From assembly GCA_047967505.1 (NCBI GenBank), contig CM106540.1: a DNA stretch of 64,000 bases; one strand, 5' to 3'. The DNA comes from Dipteris shenzhenensis. Its lineage: Eukaryota; Polypodiophyta; Polypodiopsida; Gleicheniales. Position numbers and translations under genes: made by a program. Positions 1-12,315 of the stretch are shown one piece after another. Position 1 is the first letter of the stretch, and the number at the start of each line of letters is the position of its first letter. The notes under the pieces are model-generated. The model worked only from the letters and a program-made list of their open reading frames with translations. It made no database searches and was not told where the DNA came from.

Positions 1-41
1 ATGTTCAATACAACATAGTTTACAGATAGCTATATTGTGTG

Positions 42-44
<3 letters not shown>

Positions 45-94
<50 letters not shown>

Positions 95-100
95 CCCCCC
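45..100. repeat. (CT)n microsatellite ending in a C tract
   Basis: Uninterrupted CT dinucleotides run for about 46 bases and end in nine C residues. It is a simple-sequence repeat with no coding content. The next 2.7 kb carries only short chance reading frames. Confidence 0.95.
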
Positions 101-2860
101 TTACTTTGTCAGTTATGAAATTCTTGAGTGGGTTAGGTTTTGTTAGTGCAGGTACAAATGGCGTACGGAGCCGCTCCTCATAAGGTCTTTAGTATGACCA
201 TTCCAACCACTGCACTTGCTGGACCACTTCCATGACCAGGTCAACCTATGTATCTACTATAGTCAATTGCAACTAGCGTCAACCTACATGTGAAAGAAAT
301 TTTGTAGCCCAAACAATCCTAAAACTTAATGGAGACTACATCTTATTATTTTCCAAAGATTATATAAATATCAAGATTTTCAAATAAGTACTATGCATCT
401 TAGCATTTTCTAAAAATCAGATAAATATCGAGATTATCAAATAAGTGCTATACTACACAATATAGGGTTAAGGTTTGGTCAACCTTTAATCAACAACAAC
501 AATGAAACAGACACTTAAATCTTAGTACTTTGACAGATTTCCCAGACTCCATTTTTAAAACAAAAATTCATAACAAGTTTATATGTATTAGCATGCTTGT
601 ATTTACAAAAAAGTGTGCTTTTGATATAAGAAAGATCAACAAGTGCTTGAGCTACTCAACCTTTCTTACACTTAACAAAAAATGTCATTGTTGAGCTACT
701 TCACTTTTCTTCTAATTAGAATAATAATCATCAGTTTGATCAGGTGCTTGATGTTGTAAAAACTCCCATAAGATGAATTTCTTGGTCTTGATCAAGGGGC
801 CCATATAGAATATACAAATAAATTCCCTTAGTGTTAGCTTCATACACACTATTAACTGATACTAAATTTGGTAGTTTTACCATCCATGAAAGGTCTACAA
901 CATTTGGCCTAGTCTTTGATTGTGGGAGAGAAGTACCAGTGCTTTGGTATTAGCTAGAATCAATAATAAAATAAGCTAGAGGTGGTGAAGCAAGAGATGT
1001 AACAGGAGGGTGCAGGAGACAAGAGATGTAACAGCAGGGTGGAGGAGGAGACAAGGGTAGTGGATATGAGTGTAGAGACGAGGGTGGAGCAAGAGAAGAG
1101 GGTGATGGAGTAGGAGACAAGGATAGAATCTGCCTTCTAGGACTTTGAGCATGTCCTCAACCATCATTGTGTCAATTTGGATTGTAGGATTCCCACAAAG
1201 AGTGTATCCCTCCTTCATGTGTACCTCTCTAAACTTTACATAAAGGTATTAATGGAGAGAGAAGTGGCTAGCAATGGACCCACTGGATATCGTGAAGGAG
1301 CTGGCAGGAGGTATTGGATCTTAAAGTGTGCCTTTGGTGAGACTTCCATGATCAAAACAAGGAATAAAAGTTGGAGGAACAAAAGATGTAGGGAGAAGGC
1401 TTGCGAGGCACAAGGATTATGAGGTGCAAGGAGGAAGAAACAAAAGGTGCAAGGAGAAGGCTTGTGAGGTGTCAAGATTTCTATGAGTAAGTAGGAGTGC
1501 AAGGAGTAAGCAGGAGAGGATAGAAGGAGGCAAGATGGCTAGATTAAAAGATGGTGCATCTCAAATTCTACCTATTGTGATGGAGGAAATCGGCTTGCTT
1601 ATTTGGTTCTGACACCAGACTTGCATGACGGCCATGGATGGTTGACATGCCTCACTTAATTGGCTTAGTTAGGATGTGGACACTTATAATAATGATTGTG
1701 CATCTCTAGTTGAGTGATTCTATCCACCACGGTGGAGTCAAAAATGGATTAATTGGCTTAATTAGGACATGCATTGGCATTCAATTATATGCATGACTCC
1801 TAACTATTGCCACTATCAATTACTACTAGTGAGCAATGGTTTTAATCACGAACCTTATTAGTTAGCTTATTTTCAACTTAATAGAATTGTTTATGTAATG
1901 TGACATAATGGTAGGTAGGAGTAAGTGGGATGAATTAATATTCTCTGTTCACAATTGGGCTTGCATTCCAATTAAAAAGCCATTGGGCTCGCATGTAGTT
2001 ACAACAATTGTGCTTGCATGCAATTACAAATACTTGGCTTGCACGATGGGATGACTATTTGATCTAATAGGATTTCAAATTATTTCCACTATGCCTCCAA
2101 TATTATCATAACCTAGCCCCTAAATTTTACCCTTCTCCCCCTTTGATAGGTGTGCCACATTGGAAAATGTTTCTTGTAGTGCCCTTCAGTATCCAACAAT
2201 TAATTGTAGAGTCCTTCAAAATCCAAATTATCCTTCAAAAGAAAATTCTCATCTATTCAATTGCTCGTCTACTTCCAGCATGATGGCTTATGGGCATTGG
2301 CTATTTAAAGTGCCATGCAACTAGCCAAGTTCTCCTCCACTTCACGTTGCTCCACCCTTGTCTCCCACCACCCTCATCTCCTACTCCACCCTCTTGCTCC
2401 ACCAAGCTAGTTTCTTAGAGCGTCCATGGAAGAAATAAGACCTCATTGAGGAATTCCCCCTTGCATAGGTTTATAATATTGGTGGAGTCAAGGTTTCAAT
2501 CTTGCTAGAAGAAGTTCCAAAAAAAAAAGTTATAAAGAAAATGAGAATTTTTTTTTGAATGCTCAAGGAATTGCAAAGTATTGCCAAGTTCAAGTAGTAG
2601 TAGAGCAACTATGTGGAGATGAAGTCTCCTATTCAAAGGTGATCACTAGAACTATGCTATCCAACTTAAGGAATAGTTTTGAGTGAAATCATCCACTATC
2701 ACCTCAAGCCACTGAGATAGGAGTCCACTAATAGTTTTAAGAAATCATCCACTATCACCTCAAGCCAATGAGATAGGAGTCCACTAATAAGCATGGGCCT
2801 TACAAATTAGTTGTGAAAATTTGATGAGGAGATGAGTAAGGTTACAGAGAACATTTGATA
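101..2860. other. No recognisable gene; AT-rich intergenic DNA
   Basis: I see no conserved protein motif on either strand. Two short direct copies of a phrase containing TCACCTCAAGCCA are present near 2,690-2,790. Purine-rich GGAG/CAAGGAG phrases recur at 1,000-1,100 and 1,370-1,530. Confidence 0.5.
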
Positions 2861-2869
2861 TAAGGAACA

Positions 2870-3700
2870 CTCAAATGTGGTATTCAAGCAACATCTTAGG
2901 GGGGATGCTAAAGCCAAGGCAAAGCAAGAACAATCCAAGGTAGGTGCAAGAATGGCTACAAATCAAGGCAACCAATGGAAAGGAAAAGGAAGCTAAAATT
3001 TTGGCTATGGAGGAGAGGCAAAGAAGACGAGAAGCAGAGACGTGCATTAGGTTCTTGAAGCAACAATTGCAGGATACTAAAATGGAGGCAAAGGGTGCAG
3101 AGAGGGAGCCATTGTCCATGGAAACAACTCTTGACAATCAAAATACAAAAAAAAAAAGCCTTTTCTAATAGTTTTCAATATGCATTGAAAAATGTGGCAA
3201 TCAAGACAAGCTGCAAAAGGATAGTGAGACAATGAGGACGGTGTTAGAAGCATCTCTAGGCAAGATGAAATGGTTGCATATTGGAGGGAGATGTTCTATA
3301 AATTGGAACTTGAGTACAACGCCACTATGTAGGTTCTTACTAAGGCTATTGATAATGGTGAGAGGAAAGCTACCCTTAATATTGAATTGGAGGGTAGAGA
3401 AACCCTCTTATAGGCTACCTACTTAGAGCTTTGAGAGAAAATTGAAATGGTTTAGAAATAGCTAGTCACCTTTGATTATATCATTGCCCAAAGAGAGAAG
3501 ATATTACATCTAAAGGATAGCATTTGCACCCTTAGGTTGAGAAAGAAAATCTTCACTTCCTAAGGAGGAGTTGCAGACAACAACTATAGCATATGTAAAG
3601 TCTAAAAGTTATCCTCTAGAGATGCAAAAAGGTGAAAATTGCACAATATATGGTGGCCACATCATAGATGATTGCCACATCCGATGGCCCCTTTATTTGC
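2870..3700 (+). pseudogene. Coiled-coil, gag-like relic
   Basis: From about 2,944 the + strand encodes a charged helix-forming segment rich in Lys, Glu, Gln and Arg (for example EERQRRREAET), about 70 residues long. A second helical stretch at roughly 3,360-3,520 reads well except for stops TAG, TGA, TAG and TAG at positions where Gln or Arg would fit. Near 3,640 the frame holds CTIYGGHIIDDC, which resembles a retroviral-type zinc knuckle whose second Cys is Tyr. Coiled coil plus knuckle suggests the gag of an LTR retrotransposon. No pol follows on this strand, so it would be a fragment. It could also be a decayed host coiled-coil gene. Confidence 0.3.
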
Positions 3701-3749
3701 ACCCAGTGCATTTCTATTACTTTGCATATTTGTGAAGGAAAACATCAAC

Positions 3750-4600
3750 ATGTGAGTGTGTAAATATTCATTGCCAAATATGTGGGTAGCTTAGATCTGC
3801 CTGCCTCATGAAACTATTAGTGAAGAGAAGTTTGAAGCTATCCAGGAAATTCATGGAGAGATTGTTGATGAACCTCAACCCAACAAGAAGGTAAAGCCTT
3901 GGCAAATTTGGGGGGACCAAGTTGTGGATCTCCACCAAAAAAGAAGGTAAAGTAGGGGGAGCCAAATTATGGGAAAAAAGGAGGAGCAGGCCTAGTGAGG
4001 TTGTGCGCTTAGTCATTGTCTAATATTGTTGAACTAGATCTCTTCATATAGAAATAATTTCTTATAGATCCCTTCATTCTATCATTTGCTGAACTAGAAG
4101 GATGACCCTTTAGTTATTGAGTGTGCCCTCATGTGTATGCATACAATTGTAGAACGATATTGGACACCCCCTTCACCAACTCCAACACAAGAATCCCATC
4201 CCAATTGAGCATTATGTAATTCGTATTGTCAAAGAGGACTTTGACTCTTTGACCAATTATTTGTGACATAGACATGAAATTCTTGGTTAGTGTCAAAAAG
4301 TATAGCAATTATCACTTTGTGGTCCATCAATTAGATTCACTATAGTATCTCCAATGCCATCATCAATAAAAACTTTATATAGATTAACTAAATGTAGTCA
4401 AGCACATTGGAAATGCTTTTTGATAAGTTTAATATATTCTTTTATGAGCATTGGCAACTTCAAATGCCACAATGTCATCTAGTAGTATAGATAAGGATAA
4501 CTCTCTTTCTTGAGCTATCCCCAAGTAACACGTTTCATGTTATTCCTTTCTTGAGTTATTTTCTCCAACAACTAATTCCAAGTTTGACTACATCAATGGC
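3750..4600. other. No recognisable gene
   Basis: Only short chance reading frames are present and I see no conserved motif. The stretch leads into the purine-rich tract that follows. Confidence 0.4.
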
Positions 4601-4609
4601 ATGGGATGG

Positions 4610-6580
4610 AATTATAGTGAGGAGGTAGTTGAGGGGAATGCAACAAAGAGGGATCAGGTTCATAGAAGGAGGAAGGTTCAAGAGCACAAGGGTACTTGTG
4701 GGGGGGTGAAATCCACAACAAAGGGGATAGCAGCAATAGTGAGTTGATGAGAAAGGGGGGAGGGAGCCGCAGAGCATTGGCAGGTAGGTGTAAGAGAGGG
4801 GGGGAGGGATAGATGGAGAGGGATGGAGGAAAGGGACATAGAGCGAGGGGTCATTCAAAGAGTAAGGGACATAGAGGTATAGTAAGGGACATAGAGGGGT
4901 TAGTGAGAGAGTGAGGGGTTGCTTGAGAAGAATCACTAATCAGAGTGAGAGAATTCTTGAGAAGCATCACAAAGGGGCTGTTTTGGAACTAACGAATGCA
5001 AAGAGGGGAGTGAGGTAATGAGGGGGTTGTTTGGAGAGGATCATAGGGGAAGTTTGGGAAGGGATGCAAAAGGGGGAGTCAGGGGATGAGGTAGACATAG
5101 TGTAGTGCAACGAGAAGTAACGGTTATGGGGTTGAGAATGGGATGCAATAAGGAGTGAAGAGATGAGGAGGGGATGCGAGATAGGGCAAGGCAAAGATGA
5201 GAAAAAGTATATAGGGGCAGGCAAAGATGAGATAAGGTATACTGCACAAAGGGGGGGGAGAAGGGCAAGCACACTAATTCCTTCTCAAAAGCAAGCCTAT
5301 TCCTAGTATGCCAATAGGGTTGGCCCCAATAGGAATGTCTCTCCACCTATGCCAAAATTCAATATCATCCCAAAAGAATCTCTCTCCAACTACACCAAAT
5401 TTCAATATCTTGTTTGAGACCAACCTTTCAAATAGCTACTTCCATAGTCCTCCATATTGGGTGATAGGACAAGCCCAAAAAATAAATGGCACACAAAGGA
5501 TTCACATTTACCCATTTGGAAATTATATCCAAGCAAGTGTATAAATTTCCATAAGAAGGAATAGAACTTCTATGCAATGCTACAAAGATGAGTGGGGGGA
5601 GACATGAGGTGGACGTAGAGATGGAATGTTTTTTTTTGGGGGGGGAAGGGGGGGGGTGCTACAAAGATGAGAGGGAGGACACTCAGGGGGACATAGAGAT
5701 GAGAATGTGGGGTTGCAAGGAGAGGAGACAAAGATGGAAGATGCAAGGGGATGCGTAGATGAGAGGGGGGACATGGGGGGATGCAAAAAGGGGAAGGTGG
5801 TATGTGTGAGGGAATGTAGAGGTGAGAGAGGGGGGGTGTGGGGGACAATCAAAGATGGGTGATGTAGAGGAATGCCTAGATGAGAGGGGGGGACATGGGG
5901 GATGCAGAGATGGGAAGGTGGGATGTGTGAGGGGACATGTAGAGACATGAGAGTTGGGGGGGTGGCAATAAGAGATGGGAGAGAGAGGGATGACATGGGT
6001 TGATGTAGAGGCAAGCAAAAATGGAGGATATGTGAGTGGACAAGAGAAGGATGTAGGAGGGAGGGATGCAAAGAGGGGGTGACAAGGTGGATGGGTGAGG
6101 AAGGAGGGGATATAGAGGGGAAGAGGTCAGGGGATACAAAGACAAAGAGGGGGGGAATGTACAACAAGGCATATGGTGGGGAGAGGGGCACAATGACATG
6201 GTAGGAGATGCAATGGAGAAGAGAGGAGGTGCATAGCAAGCAAGTGGGGGGAAGATAGGTGGAGAGCCAAAGTGAGAGGGTGGAAGTGTGAGGGAAGGGA
6301 TGTAGAGGGCCATGGTTGGGGAGAGGGACTTGGAGGGGCCACTTGATAAATGGAGAATTTGCAAGCAAGTGATGGGTAAGGGGAAAGAACATGTAGGCTG
6401 AAGAGGCAGGGAAGGTGGGTAAGGGAGGAGAATAGGTGGATGGTAGGGGGATGCAAGAAGTAGGTGAGAGAGAGGGAAACACAAGGTATGAAATGGTAGC
6501 TTATGGGAAGGTGTTGGTTTGAGAGAGGGCACGAGAAGTAGGGGTGCAAAAGGGAACTAAAGGGGAAGGAAAGATTAGAA
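4610..6580. repeat. 2-kb purine-rich degenerate minisatellite tract
   Basis: The + strand is almost entirely G and A for about 2 kb. It is built of imperfect repeats around the phrases GGGGACATAGAG, GATGAGAGGGGGG and GGGGATGCAAAG. Runs of 6-9 G are frequent, the longest near 5,629-5,657 next to a T9 run. On the minus strand the pyrimidine-rich copy is stop-poor, which produces long Pro/Ser/Leu/His-rich frames (the longest about 300 codons) overlapping in several frames. These are composition artefacts and not genes. Confidence 0.85.
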
Positions 6581-7129
6581 ATGGACCCAATGACGTACTA
6601 GCTTAGTGGTTGAGGAGGGTATGTGTGTGTGAGGGCATACATGAGTTCTCAGCCGCACCGTTGGCTAGGCCCTAATGACAATGCCAAAAGGAAAATATTA
6701 GAAATGAGGAAACAGGGGAGAAGGGAGACCAAAGAGGGGAGGAAAAGATGAAGTGTAAGAGGGGTAGCCAAGGGGGGGACAGAATAGAACTCATTAGGTA
6801 GGGAAGAGGCATAGGGAAGGAGTTGTCTTATCCATAGTGCTTCCCCATAACCATCAATTTGATGATTTGAGTTTGGATCCATTCATGATTCCTCTAGATT
6901 TTGGTGGCTAGTCAGCATAGACTCTTGAGCGAGTATGTCACTCTCCTTAGTACACCTTTCCAAATAGGTCAATTTCTTCTCTTTCTAGAAAAGAATTTAC
7001 ATTGTACATTAATGCAAAGTCTCCTTTTTTAAAATTGGATTTTCTCAAGTTGTGATCATGTCAGACTTCTGTCTTCTTCCCTTAATTTTTGTTGCAATAT
7101 ATGTGAATCGCCTTTCCTCATCAAGTTGG

Positions 7130-8400
7130 GCCAAGTTTAGGACTATCGAAGTACCTCCTTTGATGGGTTATCAACCTATAGGTACATAAGTTAAACTCAA
7201 AAGGTCTCTCTCTATATGCCAATTAGAATGGATTGTTTTTAGTTGTGGTTCTATAGGCTGTTCAACATGCCCCATAGGGCACCCAAGAGGGCTTCATCCT
7301 AATGTTGGGATGTCTCATTAGAAATTTTCAAAATTAATCTACATAATACTTTTTTGTTCTCTGTGTCTATCCATTAGCCCTAGGATAATAAGCACAGCAT
7401 TGGCAATGAGAGACCTTATATCTTTTAAGGTTATCAAAAATGACACCAATGATGAAGTCTGTCTCTCTATAAGGAAGCCATACCTCCTGAAAACATGCCC
7501 ATAAAGTAGTGTCAACCATGTTATCCATTGTTGCTTTACCTTAGAGATATCTAGTTGCATAGTTTTTGGCTACCATTATGTACCTTTGATCATGAAAGAT
7601 GGGGGTGATTAGGCCCACAAAGTTTATGCCCAGATACTCAAAAGGATCCCAAGTTTTATTAAAGTTAAGAGGGTTATAATTGAGGCAATTTGGTTGATGT
7701 CTCACCTATTGACATGCATCAATTTTTGTACAATGGCATTAAAATATTGAAAGAGATAGGGCCACTATAGCCTAGATTGTAGCACCTTCCTTGACATGTG
7801 CAAAATAGCAGCCATCTAATGGGCATGCATGTGCATCCTCTAAGATATGTGGGATCTCATGGGGGTTGACACACCTCTAAAGAATTCCATCTCTACACAT
7901 TTGGTATAATTGTATGTATATCATTTAATACCATGCACATTGGAAGAGTAGAGTATGCATTTTCTTGGCCATCATCCCTTTAAGAAAGTGCCAATGAAGA
8001 CGAGCGTGGCTACATGCTCATATCACTACAGAATTGAATCTACTTAGAGTAGGAATACATTAGGTAGACCATCTAGGATATCCTCTTCTAGGATCCATTT
8101 TGTCTCATACCCATCTTATTGCTCCAAGGCAGTTCCTCGCAAAATGTCCTGGTTGGCCACAACTTCTAATAGAGTTGGCAACTACCAAAGCAATCATTAC
8201 GTGTCGACCCTTGAGAAAATTGGGCACAAATTGCCTCATATTTTCTCCCCACAATCAAAAAGCTAAAAATAACCTCATTACAAGTAGTCCAAATTGACAA
8301 CAACATTTGACCTTTGATAATTTGCCAAACGAGCACTGAAAAAGAATTCAATCCTTGCACATTAGCCAACAAGAAACGTCAAAACACTCTCAAATGCTAA
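7130..8400 (-). pseudogene. Ty3/gypsy pol relic (integrase, possible RNase H-like part)
   Basis: Read on the minus strand with frame changes, 7,930 down to 7,130 follows the order of a gypsy integrase. A Cys-containing finger remnant is followed by PFEYLGINFVGLI and the core segment RYIMVAKNYATRYL. Next come AYYPRANG, which matches the conserved YHPQTNG block, and an ALWG..YRTTTKNNPF segment like the C-terminal core of plant gypsy integrases. Higher up, 8,170-8,380 has a KYEAI segment that may be the RNase H-like domain found in some gypsy lineages. Stops and frameshifts are numerous and no LTRs were found, so this is an old fragment. Confidence 0.55.
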
Positions 8401-9100
8401 ATTAATGCATAAGCCCACTACAACAAGTGAGAAAAGGTTTCACGTCCTAGATGTGTTATGCATCTATGGTCTTGGATTTTGATAGCTTATCTCTTTTAAG
8501 TAAATGTTGAAGTACAAATTATAAAAGCAAGAAATTATGCTTAACCGTGAAATCTCCATCTTTTAAATGGTGACATAAACTTTTTCTTGTGTGCGTTGCC
8601 TCATAAAGGAATGTTTACTTGCCTTCATGCCCCCTTTAGTAATACAACCTTTAAGAGACTTGTTATTTTCAATTACTATATTCACATGCAAATCACTATA
8701 AGAGATTTGTTACTTTCAATTACAATATTCACATGCAAATCACTCTATTGCCAATGATCATGCTAAAATGAGCTCTATCTCACCATTTGCCCTTTAAAAT
8801 CTCACCCACACCTCATTATGAACTCATAAAAAATGGCTTTTTGTAGCCTTATTTGAATCAACAGAATTCAACCCTCTCTATATTGAGAAGAGCTAGAGGC
8901 TCCGCTTTCCTAGAGGTTACATTTCTCTACCAAATTAGACCCTTTAAATTATTGTTCCCCCTCAACCCTCCCCAACTTGAACCCATGACCTCAGCACTGA
9001 AATAAATGTTTCCAAGCCTAAACTAAACCTTACATCAAATCCAAGAGATCTAAGCCCATAGATGAATATTGAAATAAAACCCCAATTGCTAGACCAAAGC
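8400..9100. other. No recognisable gene
   Basis: No coding signal was seen. A short phrase (AGAGATTTGTTACTTTCAATTA and variants) is duplicated at about 8,650-8,740. Confidence 0.4.
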
Positions 9101-9500
9101 CCTTTCTTGCTTTTGCAACAAGTATCCCAGGTGACTATGCCTTAAAATACTTGCAACAAGATGGGCTTCGCTCTAAGGCCATGCCATATATAATGCAAAA
9201 CAATGGTTTAGTTGGATGATCATTACTTATTTCATTGTTTTTTCAATCAAAACATGCTTTGAGATGGGTTAAATAACAATGCCAATATTGAAAAACTTTG
9301 AAAGAATCTTATGTGGCTAATCATGAAATAACGACCCATTTTCACCTTCTATATAAGCATATTTGCAATGAAAGGAATAAATGTAGTAGGGTTAAAAGAC
9401 TAGGATTGCCATAATTCACTAAAGAGGCTTGGTTTTAGGTTTGGGCATGGGCTGTATGAGGGGCTTAGGGCCTAATGAGTCATGATGGAGAGCCTTTCAA
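9100..9500 (+). repeat. Dispersed repeat, copy 1 (partner at 10.8-11.5 kb)
   Basis: This stretch aligns in the same order and orientation with 10,800-11,480. Shared phrases include CAACAAG(A)TGG.C, AAACATGC.T.GAGATGGG and CTCA/CCATT.TCACCTTCTAT, then CCATAAT.CAC.AAA and a GGGCATGG.. block. Divergence is high. The copies flank about 1.3 kb of other sequence, so this is an old direct duplication or two copies of an unidentified repeat family. Confidence 0.5.
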
Positions 9501-10400
9501 AAGACCTATGTTTATATTTATGCAACCTAGCCATGCCTTTGATAAAGCTAATGCTTGCATTGCAAGCATGATTGGTCAGCCAAGGGTGGTGACTAGATGC
9601 TCTTTGGCAATGCTACTTCAAATAAATCTTATGTTTGTGATTTGAGTGGCACATGCATGCACCCATAAGAAATGGCCAATAAATGAGTGCGTGACACATG
9701 GATGAGGTGTGGTTAAGTTCACCCATGGTGACTCATTTGGGTCTTTTATGGATTGATGAAGTGGATAGCTATATGAAAGGCTTAGTAAAGGTGTAAACAT
9801 TGCCATCCTCATTCCTTTAATGCACAATCTCATGTATGACTGCTCTATTATGTCTCCTCTCTCTTCCAACTTGTTTGCAAGCCTCTTAGCACTCATATGC
9901 TTTTAGTTCATAACATGGTTTGGCCTGTCAAGAGAGTGGGAGAAAAGTGGATGATGATTACTTCATTGTTTGGGTAAATATTAGTGCATTTTTGTAATAA
10001 ACTAACTTGGCACGGATAAAAGGAAGGAACTAGGATACTAAAATTTAAAAAGAGCACAAGGGGAGGGGAGGGGAGATAACTCAATGCTCACCACTGCTTC
10101 CCTTTCTTAGGCTTTTATCTCTATAATCACTAGGAATTTCGTTATTCCATTAGCATCCTTGATTCCCTAGCCATCTCTCTGAACTATGAAATGTTTCATG
10201 CAAAGTATGAAACTTGATGAGATTTGGATGTGTTATTGCTAAGAATGCATAAAATTTTTGGGTGAATAAAAGTTGTCTCTAGTTAAATTGATTATTTTAA
10301 AGCAAGGTATGATCACCAAAAAGCCTTGGACAAGTTTCATATTTCACACAAATCATGATCCTTTTTAGATTTATTTTCCCCATTTTTTTCTACATTACTC
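9500..10400. other. No recognisable gene
   Basis: Nothing beyond short chance reading frames. A short GGGGAGGGGAGGGGAG tract lies near 10,060. Confidence 0.4.
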
Positions 10401-10740
10401 ACTCACATTGCTTGCTCACAATTTGTAAATTTAGGCCTCCTAAGAGAAGGAAATCATACTTCTTTTGAGATAATGAGAGGTTGGATCTTCCTCCAATTGC
10501 TTGCTCACGCACAGTGCTTGGTCACAATTTGTAAATGTAGGCCCCCTGTAGGCCTCCCAAGAGAGGGAAATCATATTTTTTTTGAGATAATGAGAGGTTG
10601 TATCTTCCTCAAATTGCTTACTCATGCACATTGCTTACTCACAATTTGTAAATGTAGGCCCCCTATAGGCCTCCCAAGAGAGGGAAATCATATTTCTCTT
10701 GAGACAATGACAGGTTGTATCTTCCTCCATTGTATGAGAC
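10400..10740 (+). repeat. Three tandem units of about 106-117 bp
   Basis: Units start at about 10,417, 10,523 and 10,640 with CACAATTTGTAAAT. Each then has TAGGCC..CC, AAGAGA.GGAAATCAT, GAGA.AATGA.AGGTTG and ATCTTCCTC. Unit 1 lacks an 11-bp CCC..TAGGCC duplication present in units 2 and 3. The open frame across it simply reflects a repeat length near a multiple of three and is not evidence for a protein. Confidence 0.85.
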
Positions 10741-10799
10741 AGTAAGGGAAACCATAGGCTCTACTGGAGCTTTGAAGGTTCACAACCCTAAAATTTGAA

Positions 10800-11480
10800 C
10801 GCACGACTTGAGCATTTGAAACAAATGGCCACAACACTAGGCCAAAGCTTTGGAGATGTCCTTTTTGGATTTTAGCAAGAGTTGTCCTAGTGACCATTTG
10901 ATTATGCCCCAAGAAACTTATAGCAAGATGGACATATCCTACAATAATCCCATGCCATAGATATATGAAACATGGATGAGCTAGAAAATGGTAACTTTTT
11001 TTATTTTTGTTTTTTGATCCAAACATGCATGAGATGGTTGAGCTAGAAAATGGTGACTTTTTATTTTTGTTTTTTTAATCCAAACATGCATGAGATGGTT
11101 GAGTAGAAAATGGTGACTTTTTTTATTTTTATTTTTTGATCCAAACATGCATGAGATGGGACAAATAATGATGGAAAGATTCAAAAACTCCATAAGGGTT
11201 TTATTTGATTAAGTAGGGAGATAATGACTCATTCTCACCTTCTATGTTAACATGCATGTGACAAGGTGAATAAACATGGGAGGGTTGAGAGTTAGTCTTG
11301 TAAGGTTTGCCATAATCCACCAAAAATCCTTAGTTCAAGGATTGAGCATGGTTTATGCATTGGGCTTGTGGCTTGTGGTTAGGAGAGCAACCTCACCTCA
11401 CATGAACAATGTATTTCACAAATCCAGTGCATGTATGTCAGAAGAGCATGCCTTTCACAAAGGTAGCATGATGGTGTGCT
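10800..11480 (+). repeat. Dispersed repeat, copy 2, containing three ~60-bp tandem units
   Basis: This is the partner of 9,100-9,500. Inside it, 10,977-11,160 contains three tandem units of about 60-62 bp. Each has CTAGAAAATGGTGACTTTTT, a T-rich stretch and ATCCAAACATGCATGAGATGG. Copy 1 has only one version of this unit, so the tandem expansion followed the duplication or was lost from copy 1. Confidence 0.65.
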
Positions 11481-12060
11481 AGATTAGATACTCTTTGGAG
11501 ACAAGGTTTTAAAAACTACGTTTAAAAAAATAAAATACGTACTTTTCGATTAAAAAATGTAGCCTAATGCCCTAAACACAAAAAAATGCAATTTTTCTCT
11601 ATCGACCAGGAGCTTACTGTGTGGTTTGTCAAAATACCATGTGCTATGTGCCTTTAGACAATGCACGATATAGATCCATACCACTTAGTATGATATATCC
11701 CACACAGTTCTACATACATATCGCACGGTTTTTTTTAGGGTGCCAGGAGACACTGCTTGGTGATGCACCCATACCTCATGGTGTTTGTCATATCGACACG
11801 TGTGTCATCATGGACCATCCTATTTGAAATGATATGGAATCATGGCCATTGACACACCATGCGGTCAAGGTAGGTACCACGCAATGTCACTGCAAAATAT
11901 TATAAAAAGACCTCACCCTCACTATTACCTTGCATATAGTTGTCTCTTTCTTTCGCTTGTCTGTTTTGTTTCGTCTTTGGGTGAGTTTTTTTCTTTAGTC
12001 TTTGGTGTTAGTTAGTCGAGCCAAGTGATGGCCCACCTCGGCTGATCAAAAATCACCTCA
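11480..12060. other. No recognisable gene
   Basis: No coding signal was seen. Near 11,900 there is a TATAAAAAGACC sequence that could act as a TATA element of an unknown transcript, but nothing downstream supports one. Confidence 0.35.
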
Positions 12061-12074
12061 CCCTGGTTGACTAT

Positions 12075-12123
12075 AGGCTATTAGAGAGGGAAAGAGAGAG
12101 AGAGGGAGGGGAAGAGAGAGAGA

Positions 12124-12159
<36 letters not shown>

Positions 12160-12315
12160 CAAAGAGAGAGAGGGAGGGTAAAAGAGAGAGGGAAAGAGAG
12201 CGAGGGAGACAAAAAGAGAGAGAGGGAGAGTAAAAGAGAGAGAGAGAGAGAGTAAAAGACAAAGAGGGAGAGTAGAAGAGAAAGAGGGAAAGAGATAGAG
12301 AGAGAGAGAGAGATG
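12075..12315. repeat. GA-rich simple-sequence tract
   Basis: About 240 bp of (GA)n interrupted by GGGA and AAAG variants. The Leu/Ser-rich frames on the minus strand are its translation and are not genes. The flanks (12,000-12,060, 12,395-12,440 and 12,495-12,545) contain degenerate copies of a GCCGGGTGATGGCTCAC-like phrase. Confidence 0.9.

Noticed and set aside
5580-6550. Long overlapping minus-strand frames, up to about 300 codons, rich in Pro, Ser, Leu and His
   Set aside because: They are translations of a pyrimidine-rich degenerate repeat open in several frames at once, with no domain and no codon bias.
10518-10660. TAAATGTA sequences considered as L1 boxes (HD-Zip IV targets)
   Set aside because: They lie in a tandem repeat about 19 kb from the HD-Zip gene with no adjacent gene, so they are chance matches within the repeat.
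10473-10745. 90-codon + frame considered as a repeat protein
   Set aside because: The periodicity is that of the DNA tandem repeat, and the units contain no conserved-protein pattern of substitutions.
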